From contig JARSSP010000058.1 in assembly GCA_029624675.1 (NCBI GenBank), forward strand, positions 1-64,000: a stretch of 64,000 bases of DNA, in the 5' to 3' direction. Shown in pieces: positions 7,556-18,197 of this stretch. This stretch comes from Candidatus Contendibacter sp. Its GTDB lineage: Bacteria > Pseudomonadota > Gammaproteobacteria > Competibacterales > Competibacteraceae. The notes under the pieces were generated by a model that was given only the letters and a program-made list of their open reading frames with translations, searched no databases and had not been told where the DNA came from. Position 1 is the first letter of the stretch, and each line of letters opens with the position of its first letter. The position numbers and the translations under genes were made by a program.

Positions 7556-8236
7556 ATGATCGTTGACCTTCGCAAGCGCATCGTCGATTTGAGCAAAAAA
7601 GCGGCTTTTGCCGCCAACAAACGCGGAGTCGAAGGCCAGCGCGCCCAGGTGGTCTTGGTGCTGGACATTTCGGCATCCATGAGCACCCTTTACAAGTCCG
7701 GCGCGGTGCAACGAGTCATCGAGCGCATTCTTGGCCTGGCAGTCGCCTTCGACGACGACGGCCAAATCGACCTGCTGTTGTTCGGCACCCACGTCTACCA
7801 GTTGCCACCCGCGACTTTGGACGAGATCGAGGGTTACGTCGAACGGATAATCTTGGCGCAATACAAAATCCGGGAAGCGACGAACTACGCGCCACCGTTG
7901 CGGTTGCTGCTGAGCAAGTACCAGACGCCGCAGCCCGCGCCTGCGTTCGTGGTTTTCCTGACCGACGGCGGTAATGCCGACCGGCGCGAGAGCGCGGAAG
8001 TGATCCGCGAACTGTCGGCCCAGCCGGTATTCGTGCAATTCGTCGGGATCGGCAAGGAAGACTTCCCGTTCCTGCGCAAGCTCGATGAGTTGTCGGGTCG
8101 GCTGATCGACAACGCCGGCTTCATGCACGTCAACGATCTGGACGAGATCAAGGACGCCGAATTGTACGACCGGCTGTTGAACGAGTTTCCGCGCTGGCTA
8201 ACCAAGGCACGGGAACAGGGCATCCTTATCGCATAA
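7556..8236 (+). CDS. Von Willebrand factor A-domain protein
   Basis: 226 residues, essentially one VWA domain. The metal-ion-dependent adhesion site is intact: DISAS (Asp37, Ser39, Ser41), a Thr in REATNYAPPLR and Asp in FLTDGGNADRR. No signal peptide or membrane helix is present, so it is cytoplasmic. Similar stand-alone VWA proteins occur in tellurium-resistance/TerY-like and plasmid stress clusters, but no ter genes are nearby. It lies just downstream of parAB in what seems an integrated plasmid or ICE segment; its partner is unknown. Confidence 0.75.
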   Translation: MIVDLRKRIVDLSKKAAFAANKRGVEGQRAQVVLVLDISASMSTLYKSGAVQRVIERILGLAVAFDDDGQIDLLLFGTHVYQLPPATLDEIEGYVERIILAQYKIREATNYAPPLRLLLSKYQTPQPAPAFVVFLTDGGNADRRESAEVIRELSAQPVFVQFVGIGKEDFPFLRKLDELSGRLIDNAGFMHVNDLDEIKDAELYDRLLNEFPRWLTKAREQGILIA

Positions 8237-8380
8237 TCAGCTAGTTTTACCAGCCGCCGAGAGCCTTTGATTTCGAGAAAATGAAACACAACTCTGGACG
8301 AACACCAAGCCGGCATCCTGGCCGCCTCCCCTACCAGGAAGGCGGGCACTTGTACTGTTGCCCACAACTGAGGAACCAGG

Positions 8381-8596
8381 TTGAGTCCGCCTTCGTTACC
8401 GGCGCGCATTGCGGCGGTGCCGACCGCCCTGGCGTCGCGGCTCGAAGATCGGCTGGCATCGTCAGCCTACCACGCTCGAAACGTGGTGGGGTTGGTACGT
8501 TGCCCGCGCGAGAACGGAGAAGAGCGTCGGATTTCGCCCGACGACTTCGCCGCGCCGGAGGTCCTACTAATGAGCGGGCGGCGCGATGCCAATTAA
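8381..8596 (+). CDS. Possible 71-aa protein upstream of the HNH gene
   Basis: An open frame starting at TTG (8381) encodes a small protein with RLEDRLASSAYHARNVVGLV and SPDDFAAPEVLL. It overlaps the HNH start by 11 bp, as in coupled genes. The family is not recognised and the start codon is weak. The rest of 8237-8585 shows nothing else. It may be noncoding. Confidence 0.3.
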   Translation: MSPPSLPARIAAVPTALASRLEDRLASSAYHARNVVGLVRCPRENGEERRISPDDFAAPEVLLMSGRRDAN

Positions 8597-8996
8597 CCCC
8601 GACCTCCGCCATCTGTATCCGCCCGATTGGCGGGCGCTGGCGAATTGGGTCAAGTTCGAGCGGGCCGGCGGGCGCTGCGAGTGGTGCGGTCGGCCGCACG
8701 GTGCGCGGGTGCTGGTGATCGGGGAGGGTGGCTGGCTGGACCCGGCGACCGGCGAACGGTTCGGCGAGCGGGGGCGGTCGCTGGGATGCTGCCAGCAAGG
8801 GGACTGGCCGGCCGGGCGGTTCGTGACCACGATCCTGACGTGTGCTCACCTGGACCAGAACCCGGCCAACAACGACCCGGCCAACCTGGCGTCCCTGTGC
8901 CCGCGTTGCCACTTGCGGCAAGACCGGCGCCAGCACATCCAAAGCGCGTACCGGAACCGGCGCCGGCGGTGGGCGATCAAGGACTGGTTCGATTGA
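8586..8996 (+). CDS. HNH endonuclease-like protein
   Basis: 136 residues. Zinc-binding pairs CEWC (about residue 33) and CPRC (about 110) flank a core with LTCAHLDQNPANNDPANL, the H-N-N arrangement of HNH nucleases (His, then NND, then CxxCH). A Trp-rich N terminus (DWRALANWVKFERAGG) and a basic tail (RNRRRRWAIKDWFD) complete it. Such small HNH proteins are frequent in phage and integrative elements. Its stop touches the end of the convergent ParB-like gene, with no spacer. Confidence 0.75.
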   Translation: MPINPDLRHLYPPDWRALANWVKFERAGGRCEWCGRPHGARVLVIGEGGWLDPATGERFGERGRSLGCCQQGDWPAGRFVTTILTCAHLDQNPANNDPANLASLCPRCHLRQDRRQHIQSAYRNRRRRWAIKDWFD

Positions 8997-9797
8997 TCAA
9001 GGCCGATACCCGATCCGTTCCAGCATCCCCTCCAAAATCTCCAGGTTGGCGAAGTCGACGATCAATTGCCCCCGGCCGTCCGCGCCGTGGCGGATCGTCA
9101 CCGGCGTCCCGAGCTGTTCCGCCAAGTCGGTTTCCAGTCGGGCGAGGTCTGGGTCCCGTGTTGGCGGCGCGGGCGTAATCCCGGTGCCGGCCCGAGCAGG
9201 GTCATGGCCCTGTTTGCCCGCTTTCGCCAAGGCTTCCACCTGGCGGGTAGTCAACCCCTCCCACGCGATCCGTTGCGCCAGGTCGAGCTGGGCGCGCTCC
9301 GACAGACCGACCAAGGCGCGGGCCTTGCCGAGTTCCAGCGCGCCGGTTGCGACCTGTTGTTGGACGCTCGGCGCCAGCCGCAGCAACCGCAGCCGGTGCG
9401 AGGCTTCGGTGCGCGACAGTCCCATTGCGCGCCCGACGGCGGCGATGCTCCGGCCCCGCGCTACTTCGGTCTGGATCGCGCGGGCTTCGGTAAGGGGATC
9501 GTAGCGGGTTTGGTCGGCATCCAGTTCCACCAGCCGACGCGCGTCGGCGTCGCTCAGGTCTTCCACGACTTGGACGGGGACGGTCGAAAGCTCCGCCCGC
9601 TGGGCCAGCAACCAGTGCTTGAGGCCGGCGAGGATTTCGTAGCGGGGTGGGGTGGTGCCAGGCAGCGGCCGCGCCGTCACCGGCTCGACGAAGCCGACGG
9701 CGCGGGCCAGGGCCACGGCCCGTGGAGTCGGCCACGGCAAGGGGACCGCCGGGCGTAGGGCGCTGACGTGCAGGAGATCGAGGGGAACGGTCGGCAA
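8997..9797 (-). CDS. ParB-like nuclease/partition-domain protein
   Basis: 266 residues. It begins with a ParB/Srx segment (MPTVPLDLLHVSALRPAVPL, VEPVTARPLPG, YEILAGLKHWLLAQRAEL) followed by a KorB/ParB HTH (SIAAVGRAMGLSRTEASHRLRLLRL, VATGALELGKARALVGL). Usual ParB GERR residues are replaced by GLKHW, so CTP binding may differ. It is unlike the parB at 6496. This is the divergent type found on ICEs and plasmids, and it supports an integrated mobile origin of 5.5-10.9 kb. Confidence 0.8.
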   Translation of the reverse strand: MPTVPLDLLHVSALRPAVPLPWPTPRAVALARAVGFVEPVTARPLPGTTPPRYEILAGLKHWLLAQRAELSTVPVQVVEDLSDADARRLVELDADQTRYDPLTEARAIQTEVARGRSIAAVGRAMGLSRTEASHRLRLLRLAPSVQQQVATGALELGKARALVGLSERAQLDLAQRIAWEGLTTRQVEALAKAGKQGHDPARAGTGITPAPPTRDPDLARLETDLAEQLGTPVTIRHGADGRGQLIVDFANLEILEGMLERIGYRP

Positions 9798-9966
9798 GGG
9801 TCGGAAAACCGCGTCACATGACGCAGTTAGTGTAGAGGCCCACGTCCCTTTTGACCATCCCCGGATTTCCGGTCTCCAGCACGGTCTCCAGCACGGGCCG
9901 TTCGCGTCGCCGGCCGGCGATTGGCTACACTACACCATACCGATGCCGCCACCGGAAACCCTCGCC

Positions 9967-10653
9967 ATGTCCGACCCCAACCCCGCCGCTGCCGAACCGA
10001 CGCCCGCGCTGGCGCCCGGACCGTTAGCGCTGGCCGCACTGTATCCGGCCTGCTTTAACTGGGAGCGCCCCAAGCCGCTCAAGATCGGCATCCACCACGA
10101 CTTGGTCGCGGCCGGTTGCGAGCGGGCCGCCGTCCAGCGCGCGCTGGCTCGCTACTGCCACCGGCCGCTCTACCGGCGCGCGCTGCGACCCGGCGCGACG
10201 CGGGTCGACCTGCACGGCCAACCGGCCGGCATCGTGACCCAGCAAGAAGTCCGCCAAGCCCGACTCGCCGCGACCCCGCGCGCCGAGCAAGCCGCCGCCC
10301 TCGCCGCGCGACCCCCCAATACCACCCCCATCCCGAAGGAACACCTCGTGCCCGGTCGTCTCGAACTCACTGTCAAATTCTCGGAATTGCCCCGCCACCT
10401 CGCCGTCCGGGACGGCCTGAAAATCGGCATTCAAACCGAGGAGGGAATTGTCACCGCGATCCTGCCGGCCAAAGCCTGGCGCAAGCTGGAGCAAGCGGCC
10501 AAAAACTATCCGCGGTGGGTGGCCGCGCTGAGCGGATCGCTGGAGCGGTTCGCCGACGGCGAGATCGCCCTCAAGAACCCGGCCTTGCAGGTGTTCGAGA
10601 AAAAGGCTCGACCCGAGGTGGCGGCGGAAGGGAAAGCACCGGAATCGGCCTAA
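9967..10653 (+). CDS. ProQ/FinO-family RNA chaperone
   Basis: 228 residues from the ATG at 9967; an ATG at 9943 is also in frame. Residues about 20-100 match the FinO/ProQ RNA-binding domain: LAALYPACFNWERPKPLKIG, HHDLVAAGC, ALARYCHRPLYRRALRPGATRVDL, DLHGQPAGIVT. A basic Ala-rich linker is followed by a second unit (LELTVKFSELPRHL, VTAILPAKAWRKLEQAA) and an acidic tail. FinO-like proteins bind structured RNAs such as antisense regulators of plasmid transfer. The neighbouring ParB and HNH genes fit a transferred element. Confidence 0.8.
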   Translation: MSDPNPAAAEPTPALAPGPLALAALYPACFNWERPKPLKIGIHHDLVAAGCERAAVQRALARYCHRPLYRRALRPGATRVDLHGQPAGIVTQQEVRQARLAATPRAEQAAALAARPPNTTPIPKEHLVPGRLELTVKFSELPRHLAVRDGLKIGIQTEEGIVTAILPAKAWRKLEQAAKNYPRWVAALSGSLERFADGEIALKNPALQVFEKKARPEVAAEGKAPESA

Positions 10654-10736
10654 CCGATCCCGACGACGCCCCGCACCGAACCGACCCTGAAGGCTGTCGA
10701 TTCCATACATCTCTCACCGGTTGATTGAGAATGGAG

Positions 10737-10860
10737 GTCGGAAACCAATTCCATCCCCCAGGCGAGATCGCTTGCGCTGCAAGCCGATCCCCAGGGCCTG
10801 GGGACCGGGTGGTCCATCGCATTTGCGCCCCAAATGGCCGCCCAGACGGGCGATCCAGCC
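10737..10860 (-). pseudogene. C-terminal relic of an IS4-type transposase
   Basis: The minus-strand frame encodes WIARLGGHLGRKCDGPPGPQ and ALGIGLQR. This corresponds to the conserved tail of IS4-group transposases (ARLGGFLGRKGDGEPGTQTLWRGLQR). No upstream catalytic DDE region remains. A CCCCAGGGCCTGGGG palindrome (10789-10803) lies within it. The rest of 10654-10968 shows no gene. Confidence 0.5.
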
Positions 10861-10968
10861 GGGCCGGGCCGGCAGCGACGGCGGGATAGCGGGTGAAGAG
10901 GGTGACGGTGAATCGCGACGTAAGCCGCCCGCCCTTTGGCCGAATTCAGGACCCCATCGCACGGCGGG

Positions 10969-11967
10969 TCAGGGAGAGAATTGCTGGATCAATGGCTGAA
11001 CGGCGGGTCTCGACGCGCCATGGCTCACGATCACCACCTCCAGATCGTGATGCGCATGGAGTCTTAGGGCGCGTTCGATGGCGCTCGTGATCCACTCGGG
11101 ATCGTTGCCAAACGCTCCGCCGCCCAGCAACGTCAAGAACACCCGCCGATTGCCGGTGCTCCGTGCGTTCAGGATCGCGGCGCAGAACGTCGCTTCATAC
11201 GCGGCGTCGAGCACGAGGCGCGCGAAATGTTCCCAGAGTCTGGCGGGGAGGTTGGAGTACGCGACGGGGAGGGCGGAACAATACGCCTGGGTGACCCGAT
11301 GCTGGCAATCCTTGAGCGTGACCTGGGTATTCCATTGCAGGCCGATCCGCAGGAACCGCCGCAAGGGGTCCAGTTCGCCCTCGCTCGACGCGGCTAGCCG
11401 ATTCGAAAGCTTGCCGAGACCGCCGCGTGACGCCAGGACATAACCGTTTTTCATTCTCCAGAAGTGTTGATGAGCATTGTCCAGGGCCGCGCCGAGATCC
11501 GCCAGGCAGTCGATCTGATGATGGGCCGACTGACCGACATGGCCATTCACGGGGACGAAATAGTTTCGATAAATCGTTCCGGCGCCAGCGGCAATGGCGC
11601 ACGCCGGCCCCTGGGTGGGATCGTTTTCGTAAATGCCGACGCCTTGTTCGGGGGTGACGCGCGGCGAGATCATTTCCAGCAGATTGAACTGGGAAGCCAC
11701 TTGAAACAGGGAGCCTGCGTTCGCGGGATCGGCGTGCAACTCCGTTACATCGGCGACGGCTTCACGCAACGACAACCGGCCCGTGGCCGGCCCCAGGGCC
11801 GCGACCCGATTGCGCAATTCAAGCAGAGAGGGAGTTTCCAGGCGGCCATGCACATAGGTTTTGCCGTTGACCAGCGAGGTCAAGGCGTCGCCCTCGATCC
11901 GAAGATTTTCGCGGACCTGATGGGGGGAGATTTCGTCGAATCCGGTCAACCGTTCAAACCAGGTCAT
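10969..11967 (-). CDS. Macro/PARG-like protein, third gene of the nifLA operon
   Basis: 332 residues, start ATG 9 bp after the nifA stop, so co-transcribed with nifLA. The C-terminal part (residues about 256-318) carries VFLTLLGGGAFGNDPEWITSA and LEVVIVSHG. This is the strand-GGG-phosphate-loop-helix-strand pattern of macro domains and ADP-ribose glycohydrolases. An upstream ENDPTQGPACAIAAGAGTIYRN segment could form the rest of the pocket. No enzyme class is proven. With draT but no draG in the window, removal of ADP-ribose from nitrogenase or another target is an attractive inference. I know no named family. Confidence 0.55.
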   Translation of the reverse strand: MTWFERLTGFDEISPHQVRENLRIEGDALTSLVNGKTYVHGRLETPSLLELRNRVAALGPATGRLSLREAVADVTELHADPANAGSLFQVASQFNLLEMISPRVTPEQGVGIYENDPTQGPACAIAAGAGTIYRNYFVPVNGHVGQSAHHQIDCLADLGAALDNAHQHFWRMKNGYVLASRGGLGKLSNRLAASSEGELDPLRRFLRIGLQWNTQVTLKDCQHRVTQAYCSALPVAYSNLPARLWEHFARLVLDAAYEATFCAAILNARSTGNRRVFLTLLGGGAFGNDPEWITSAIERALRLHAHHDLEVVIVSHGASRPAVQPLIQQFSP

Positions 11968-11976
11968 TGCGTTGAA

Positions 11977-13531
<1,555 letters not shown>

Positions 13532-13539
<8 letters not shown>

Positions 13540-15115
13540 CCTCGGCGTATTGGATGGGCAGCGATATCTGCCAACGACAGCCGGTGGTGTAGTCGGGATC
13601 GAGAGCGATCACGCCGCGTTGCTCGTTGACCACTTCCTGCACCAGCGCCAGGCCCAGACCGGTGTGAGTGGTTGCGCGCTTGGTGGTGAAGAACGGCTCG
13701 AAAATCCGCCAGTGCAGATCGGGAGGAACGCCGGGACCAGTGTCTTCGATGGTGACTTGCACGGTCTGGTCGCGAACACCGGTGGCGATGCGCAGTTCGC
13801 GGGGTTGGTGGCGATTGCCTTCCATCGCGTCCAGGGCATTGTCAAGTAACTGCTTGAACATGCCGCGCAGGCGGCTGGCTCGGGCGGTGACGGCTGGCAA
13901 GATCGGCGCTGGCTTCCAGTCCACGATCATGCCGCCCGCCAACAACCGTTGCTTGCACAGTTCCAGTACCTCCCGCAACAACTGGTTGATGTTGACTGGC
14001 GCCGCCGCTTCCGACGGTACCTGGGGAATCAAGGCCCGCAACCGTTCCAGGGCTTCCCGGCCAGCGGTCGTCGCCTGGCGCAGGGCGTTGCGCAGGGCCG
14101 GATCGCTTTGCGCGCCGCGCCGTTCCAGCAAGTCGTGGGCGGCGGCGATCAAGTTCAGCGGTCCTCGCATCTGGAAAATGGCGGCTTGCAGCGCTTCCCT
14201 CATGCTGCGGACTTTCTCTTGCTCGGCCAGCAGCGCCCGCATGGCGTTCATGCTCACCGCTTCCTGCTCGCGCTTGAGCGAAGTGATTTCGTTGGCCATC
14301 AGCAATAGATAGGTCTGCCGTACCGGCTTGAAGAAATTGGCGGCGCTGCCGTCCCGCTCGCGAAACCAGACCCCGGAACAGGAGAACCAGCGCGGCTGCC
14401 CCTTGCCACCCGGATCGAAGCTGACTTCCTTGTCGCGAAAACCGTGCTCCGCGTGCGGACCCCAGGGAAAGGTCTCGCCCAGGGTTTCCCGCAGGGCGCT
14501 TAGAAATTCGGTCGCCGGTTCCCGCACGCGCAGGTCGCCGACCAGTTTCTTGTATTCGTGGTTGTCGAGAATCACTCGGCCGTTTTCGTCGAGCAGGGCG
14601 ATGACCGCCGGCGCGGCGTCCACCATCGATTCGATCAGCGCCTTCTGATAGTGCACCTGTTGTTCCAGATGGTGCATGGCGGTCACGTCGCGGTAGATGC
14701 CGAGGAAATAGGCGGTTTGCGCCCATTCGTCCCGCACCGGCAGCACGGTGAGTTCCGCCAGATAGACCGTATCCTGCTTGCGGCGGTTGGCCAGCAGCCC
14801 GGTCCAGGGTTGGCCGCGTTTGATCTGGCGCCACATCTGCTCGTAGACCCGGGGAGGAGTGCATTGATCGGACAGCATGGCGGTGCTCTTGCCGATCACT
14901 TCGCTGGCGGCGTAGCCAGTGACTTCGGTAAACGCGCGATTGACATAGAGAATGTTGGCGGCGGTGTCGGTGAGGCAAACGGCGGTGGTCAACTGATCGA
15001 CGATCTTGGCGAACATCCAGGCCGGCAGGTTGTCGGCGGCCGGACAGGTTTCGCTGACATCGGTTCTGGTGATGGAAGAGCGGCCGACGGTCTTCTGATC
15101 GTTTTGCGTGGTCAT
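13532..15115 (-). CDS. nifL: NifL, redox- and nitrogen-sensing anti-activator of NifA
   Basis: 527 residues from the ATG at 15115; an ATG at 15166 would add 17 residues. Two PAS domains (about 20-130, FAD-type in NifL; about 145-260) precede a helical H region (MREALQAAIFQMRGPLNLI) and a GHKL ATPase-like end: QLLDNALDAMEG (N box), DTGPGVPP and TGLGLALVQEVV (G boxes). The histidine-kinase phosphoacceptor His is absent from the H segment, as expected for NifL, which acts by protein contact. It heads the nifL-nifA-macro operon. Confidence 0.93.
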
Positions 15116-15322
15116 GGGCGTGCTCGGCGCGGCGCGTGGAGTGAGAAGGTGGTTTGACGACACCATGCAAAACCGTGACCAGCGCCGTTATCGGGGACGG
15201 CCGACTGGGGCCGACGAGGTTTTCTCCGGAACTTGGCGAGAGGGGTCGACCGGAGGCGGCAACCTATCGACCCAATTACAGTGCGGCATTTGCCACAACC
15301 GACACCGGCTCCCGCACGGCAA

Positions 15323-15338
15323 TGTCGCAAACCCTACA
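15323..15338. promoter_or_regulatory. NifA upstream activator site for rnf
   Basis: TGTCGCAAACCCTACA fits TGT-N10-ACA exactly. It lies about 80 bp upstream of the sigma-54-like element before rnfA, in the divergent nifL-rnfA region, at the usual enhancer distance. Confidence 0.75.
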
Positions 15339-15416
15339 AGCTTTCGGCTGCTCCCCGTCTTGAATCCCCGTCGATAAAATTTTGATTGAAATAGAAATGG
15401 TTGTAACGGCCAGCAT

Positions 15417-15432
15417 TGGCACGATTGCTGCC
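15417..15432 (+). promoter_or_regulatory. Sigma-54 promoter of the rnf operon
   Basis: TGGCACGATTGCTGCC places GG and GC with the required 12-bp phase (TGGCAC-N7-GC). The rnfA ATG follows 29 bp downstream with a GGAGG site. Together with the UAS at 15323 this indicates NifA/RpoN control of rnf. Confidence 0.75.
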
Positions 15433-15460
15433 CGATGCGGGACGTGACGCGGAGGCCGAC

Positions 15461-16042
15461 ATGCGCGATTACCTGTTCATCCTGCTGGGCACGGCGTTGG
15501 TCAACAACGTGGTGCTGGTCCGATTTCTGGGGCTGTGTCCGTTCATGGGTGTTTCCAACAAGGTGGATTCCGCCGTGGGCATGGGCTTGGCCACCACGTT
15601 CGTGCTGACCCTGGCGGTTTCGATCTGCTGGTTGTTGGAGCGTTACGTGCTGATTCCGCTCGATATCCAGTTCCTGCGGATTCTGGCGTTCATCCTGGTC
15701 ATCGCCGCGCTGGTGCAGTTCACCGAAATGTTCGTCCGCAAGGCCAGCCCCGCGCTTTATCAGGTTCTCGGCATTTATTTGCCGCTGATCACCACCAACT
15801 GCGCCGTGTTCGGCATGGCGCTGCTGAATATCCAGCAGCCGCACAGCTTGTTGGAAAGTCTCCTGTTCGGGTTCGGCTCCGCCCTGGGATTTACCCTGGT
15901 GCTGGTGTTGTTCGCCGGCTTGCGCGAGCGGCTGGCGCTGGCCAGCGTGCCGGAAACCTTCGTCGGCGCCCCGATCGGTTTCATCGCCGCCGGCCTGCTG
16001 GCGCTGGCTTTCATGGGGTTCGTGGGCCTGCCGACGCGCTAG
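15461..16042 (+). CDS. rnfA: RnfA, integral membrane subunit of the Rnf complex
   Basis: 193 residues; GGAGG five bases before the ATG fixes the start. There are six hydrophobic helices, beginning [20 protein letters not shown] with the conserved LGLCPFMGV that is typical of RnfA/NqrE. The subunit forms the ion-translocating core with RnfE. Rnf couples the membrane ion gradient to reduction of low-potential ferredoxin/flavodoxin. As first gene after a NifA/sigma-54 promoter, it would feed electrons to nitrogenase. Confidence 0.95.
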   Translation: MRDYLFILLGTALVNNVVLVRFLGLCPFMGVSNKVDSAVGMGLATTFVLTLAVSICWLLERYVLIPLDIQFLRILAFILVIAALVQFTEMFVRKASPALYQVLGIYLPLITTNCAVFGMALLNIQQPHSLLESLLFGFGSALGFTLVLVLFAGLRERLALASVPETFVGAPIGFIAAGLLALAFMGFVGLPTR

Positions 16043-16045
16043 TCG

Positions 16046-16165
16046 CCCCTCACCCTAACCCTCTCCCGCAGGGAGAGGGAATGAATTGTTCCCCTTCCTT
16101 GTTGGGAGAGGGAATGAAGTTTCCCCCCCTCGCCTCTTGGGAGAGAGGATGGGGGTGAGGGTAGT
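16046..16165. repeat. Compound palindromic repeat between rnfA and rnfB
   Basis: Outer arms CCCTCACCC and GGGTGAGGG enclose several CTCTCCC/GGGAGAGG palindromes, so the 120 bp can fold into a long structured hairpin. The same sequence family appears at about 29814, 32175 and 54567. Lying inside an operon, it may attenuate or stabilise the rnf mRNA. Confidence 0.7.
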
Positions 16166-16192
16166 TGTTCAAGCAGTGGGAGCGAATTGAAC

Positions 16193-16726
16193 ATGATCGC
16201 CGCCGTAGTGAGTTTAACGCTGTTGGGAATCGCGCTGGGGTGGGTGCTGGGCCTTGCCGCCCGCTATTTGCGAGTGGAGAGCAACCCCTTGCATGAGGAA
16301 ATCCAGCAAATGCTGCCGGGGGTGAACTGCGGGCAGTGCGGCTATCCGGGTTGCAACGGCGCGGCCGAGGCGCTAGCCGACGGCAAGGCAGCCGTCACGC
16401 TCTGCCCGCCGGGTGGTCCGACCCTGGTCCAGGCGCTGGCGGCGAAACTGGGCGTCGCGGCGGACAGCGCAGCGAGCAACGGTCCTCCCCTGCTCGCACA
16501 TGTCAACGAAGCGACCTGTATCGGCTGCGCCCACTGCGGCAAGCGTTGTCCCACCGACGCCATCATCGGTGCGCCCAAGCAGATTCACGGCGTCATCCAG
16601 GATGCCTGCATCGGCTGTGGGCTGTGCGTGGAAGTGTGTCCGACCGAATGCCTGCAACTGCGTCCCATCGCTTCCACCTTGAAGACTTGGCATTGGCCCA
16701 AGCCGGCGCTGAGTTTCGGAGTTTGA
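16193..16726 (+). CDS. rnfB: RnfB, iron-sulfur subunit of the Rnf complex
   Basis: 177 residues from the ATG at 16193. An N-terminal membrane anchor (IAAVVSLTLLGIALGWVLGL) precedes the Fe-S cysteine motif GVNCGQCGYPGCNG. Two [4Fe-4S] motifs follow: CIGCAHCGKRCP and CIGCGLCVEVCP. RnfB passes electrons between RnfC and the ferredoxin or membrane side. The gene follows a 150-bp repeat-rich spacer after rnfA and sits 4 bp before rnfC. Confidence 0.95.
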   Translation: MIAAVVSLTLLGIALGWVLGLAARYLRVESNPLHEEIQQMLPGVNCGQCGYPGCNGAAEALADGKAAVTLCPPGGPTLVQALAAKLGVAADSAASNGPPLLAHVNEATCIGCAHCGKRCPTDAIIGAPKQIHGVIQDACIGCGLCVEVCPTECLQLRPIASTLKTWHWPKPALSFGV

Positions 16727-16730
16727 CGCT

Positions 16731-18197
16731 ATGAAACTGTTCGATTTTTGGGGTGGCGTACATCCGGCCGGACAAAAGCACCTGAGCGCCGATCAAGCGA
16801 TTCGGGTGTTGCCGATGCCCGATCGGTTGCACGTTCCGCTGCAACAACACACCGGCCGGCCGGCGATACCGGTGGTCAAGGTCGGCCAGAAGGTCGGCAA
16901 AGGCGAGTTGCTGGGTCGGGCGCAAGGCGGCGTTTCGGCGTCGGTGCACGCGCCCACTTCCGGCGTGGTCGCGGCTATCGGCGATTTCACCGCGCCGCAC
17001 GCTTCCGGCCTGTCGCTGCCGACTATCACCTTGGAAAGCGACGGCGAGGATCGATGGCTGGAGCGGGAGCCGTCGCCGGACCCGTTTGGTTTGGAACCCG
17101 AGGAGGTCGCCGCCCGCATCGGCGAGGCCGGCATCGTCGGCATGGGCGGCGCGAATTTCCCGGCGGCGGTCAAGCTCGGCAAGGCGCGACAGGCCAAGGT
17201 GCATACCCTGGCGGTCAACGGCGCCGAGTGCGAGCCTTACATGACCTGCGACGACCGTTTGATGCGCGAACGAGCCGACCAGATCGTGGACGGCGTTCGC
17301 CTGATGCTCCACGCTTTGCAGGCGCCCGACGCCGTGATCGCCATCGAGGACAACAAGCCGGAAGCGGTGGCGAGCATGAAAGCGGCTTGCCAGCCCGAGC
17401 GCCAGATTCGGGTTGTGGTGGTGCCGTCGCGCTATCCCGCCGGATCGGCCAAGCAGTTGATCCAGATTCTGACCGGCCTGGAAACGCCCGCCGGGGGACG
17501 CGGCACCGATACCGGGGTGCTGGTGCACAACGTGGGCACCGCCTACGCCGTGCATCGGGCGCTGCGTCATGCCCATCCGCTGATCTCGCGGATCGTCACG
17601 GTCACCGGCGGCGCGGTCGCCCAGCCGCAAAATCTGGAAGCGCCCATCGGCGCGCTGGTGGACGATTTACTGGCGTTCTGCGGCGGCATGGCCGAAGCGC
17701 CCGCCCGGCTGCTGATGGGCGGGCCGATGATGGGCCAACCGCTGCCGAACACTCAAATTCCCATCGTCAAGGGCACCAACGGCATTCTGGCGCTGACCGC
17801 CGCCGAGGCGCGGCTGGAAGCAACGCCTTCGCCCTGCATCCGCTGCGGGCGCTGTGTCGAAGCCTGCCCGATGGGCTTGATGCCGCTGGAAATGTCCAAG
17901 CGCGCCCGCCACGACGATCTGGACAGCGCGGAGGCGTTCGGGTTGGTCGATTGCATCAGTTGCGGTTCTTGCGCTTTCGCCTGCCCCTCGCACATCCCGC
18001 TGGTGCAGTATTTCGAGTACGCCCGAGGCGCGCTCGAAGCCCGGCAACGGGCGGAACAGAAAGCCAAGGAAACCCGTCGCTTGCTGGAACAGCGGCAAGC
18101 CCGGCTGGCGCGGGCGGAGCAGGCCAAGGCCGAAGCCGCGGCGCGGCGCCAGGCGGAAAAACGCCAGGCCAAGGCGAAGGGCGGAGCGACGGCATGA
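16731..18197 (+). CDS. rnfC: RnfC, NADH- and Fe-S-binding subunit
   Basis: 488 residues. A biotinyl-like N-terminal region (PVVKVGQKVGKGELLG) is followed by the flavin/NADH-binding domain (GMGGANFPAAVKL, NGAECEPYMTCDDRLM) and two [4Fe-4S] motifs (CIRCGRCVEACP, CISCGSCAFACP). It ends in an Ala/Lys/Arg-rich coiled coil (about residues 430-488) seen in many gammaproteobacterial RnfC. It is peripheral on the cytoplasmic side. The stop overlaps the rnfD start (ATGA). Confidence 0.95.
   Translation: MKLFDFWGGVHPAGQKHLSADQAIRVLPMPDRLHVPLQQHTGRPAIPVVKVGQKVGKGELLGRAQGGVSASVHAPTSGVVAAIGDFTAPHASGLSLPTITLESDGEDRWLEREPSPDPFGLEPEEVAARIGEAGIVGMGGANFPAAVKLGKARQAKVHTLAVNGAECEPYMTCDDRLMRERADQIVDGVRLMLHALQAPDAVIAIEDNKPEAVASMKAACQPERQIRVVVVPSRYPAGSAKQLIQILTGLETPAGGRGTDTGVLVHNVGTAYAVHRALRHAHPLISRIVTVTGGAVAQPQNLEAPIGALVDDLLAFCGGMAEAPARLLMGGPMMGQPLPNTQIPIVKGTNGILALTAAEARLEATPSPCIRCGRCVEACPMGLMPLEMSKRARHDDLDSAEAFGLVDCISCGSCAFACPSHIPLVQYFEYARGALEARQRAEQKAKETRRLLEQRQARLARAEQAKAEAAARRQAEKRQAKAKGGATA

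Noticed and set aside
10714..10962. Minus-strand 82-codon frame taken as a real gene after the macro-like gene
   Set aside because: Half of it matches the tail of an IS4-type transposase and the rest is out of family, so it is listed as a relic.
15284..15300. A GTGGCAAATGCCGC stretch as a sigma-54 promoter for nifL
   Set aside because: GG and GC are two bases too close for a -24/-12 element.
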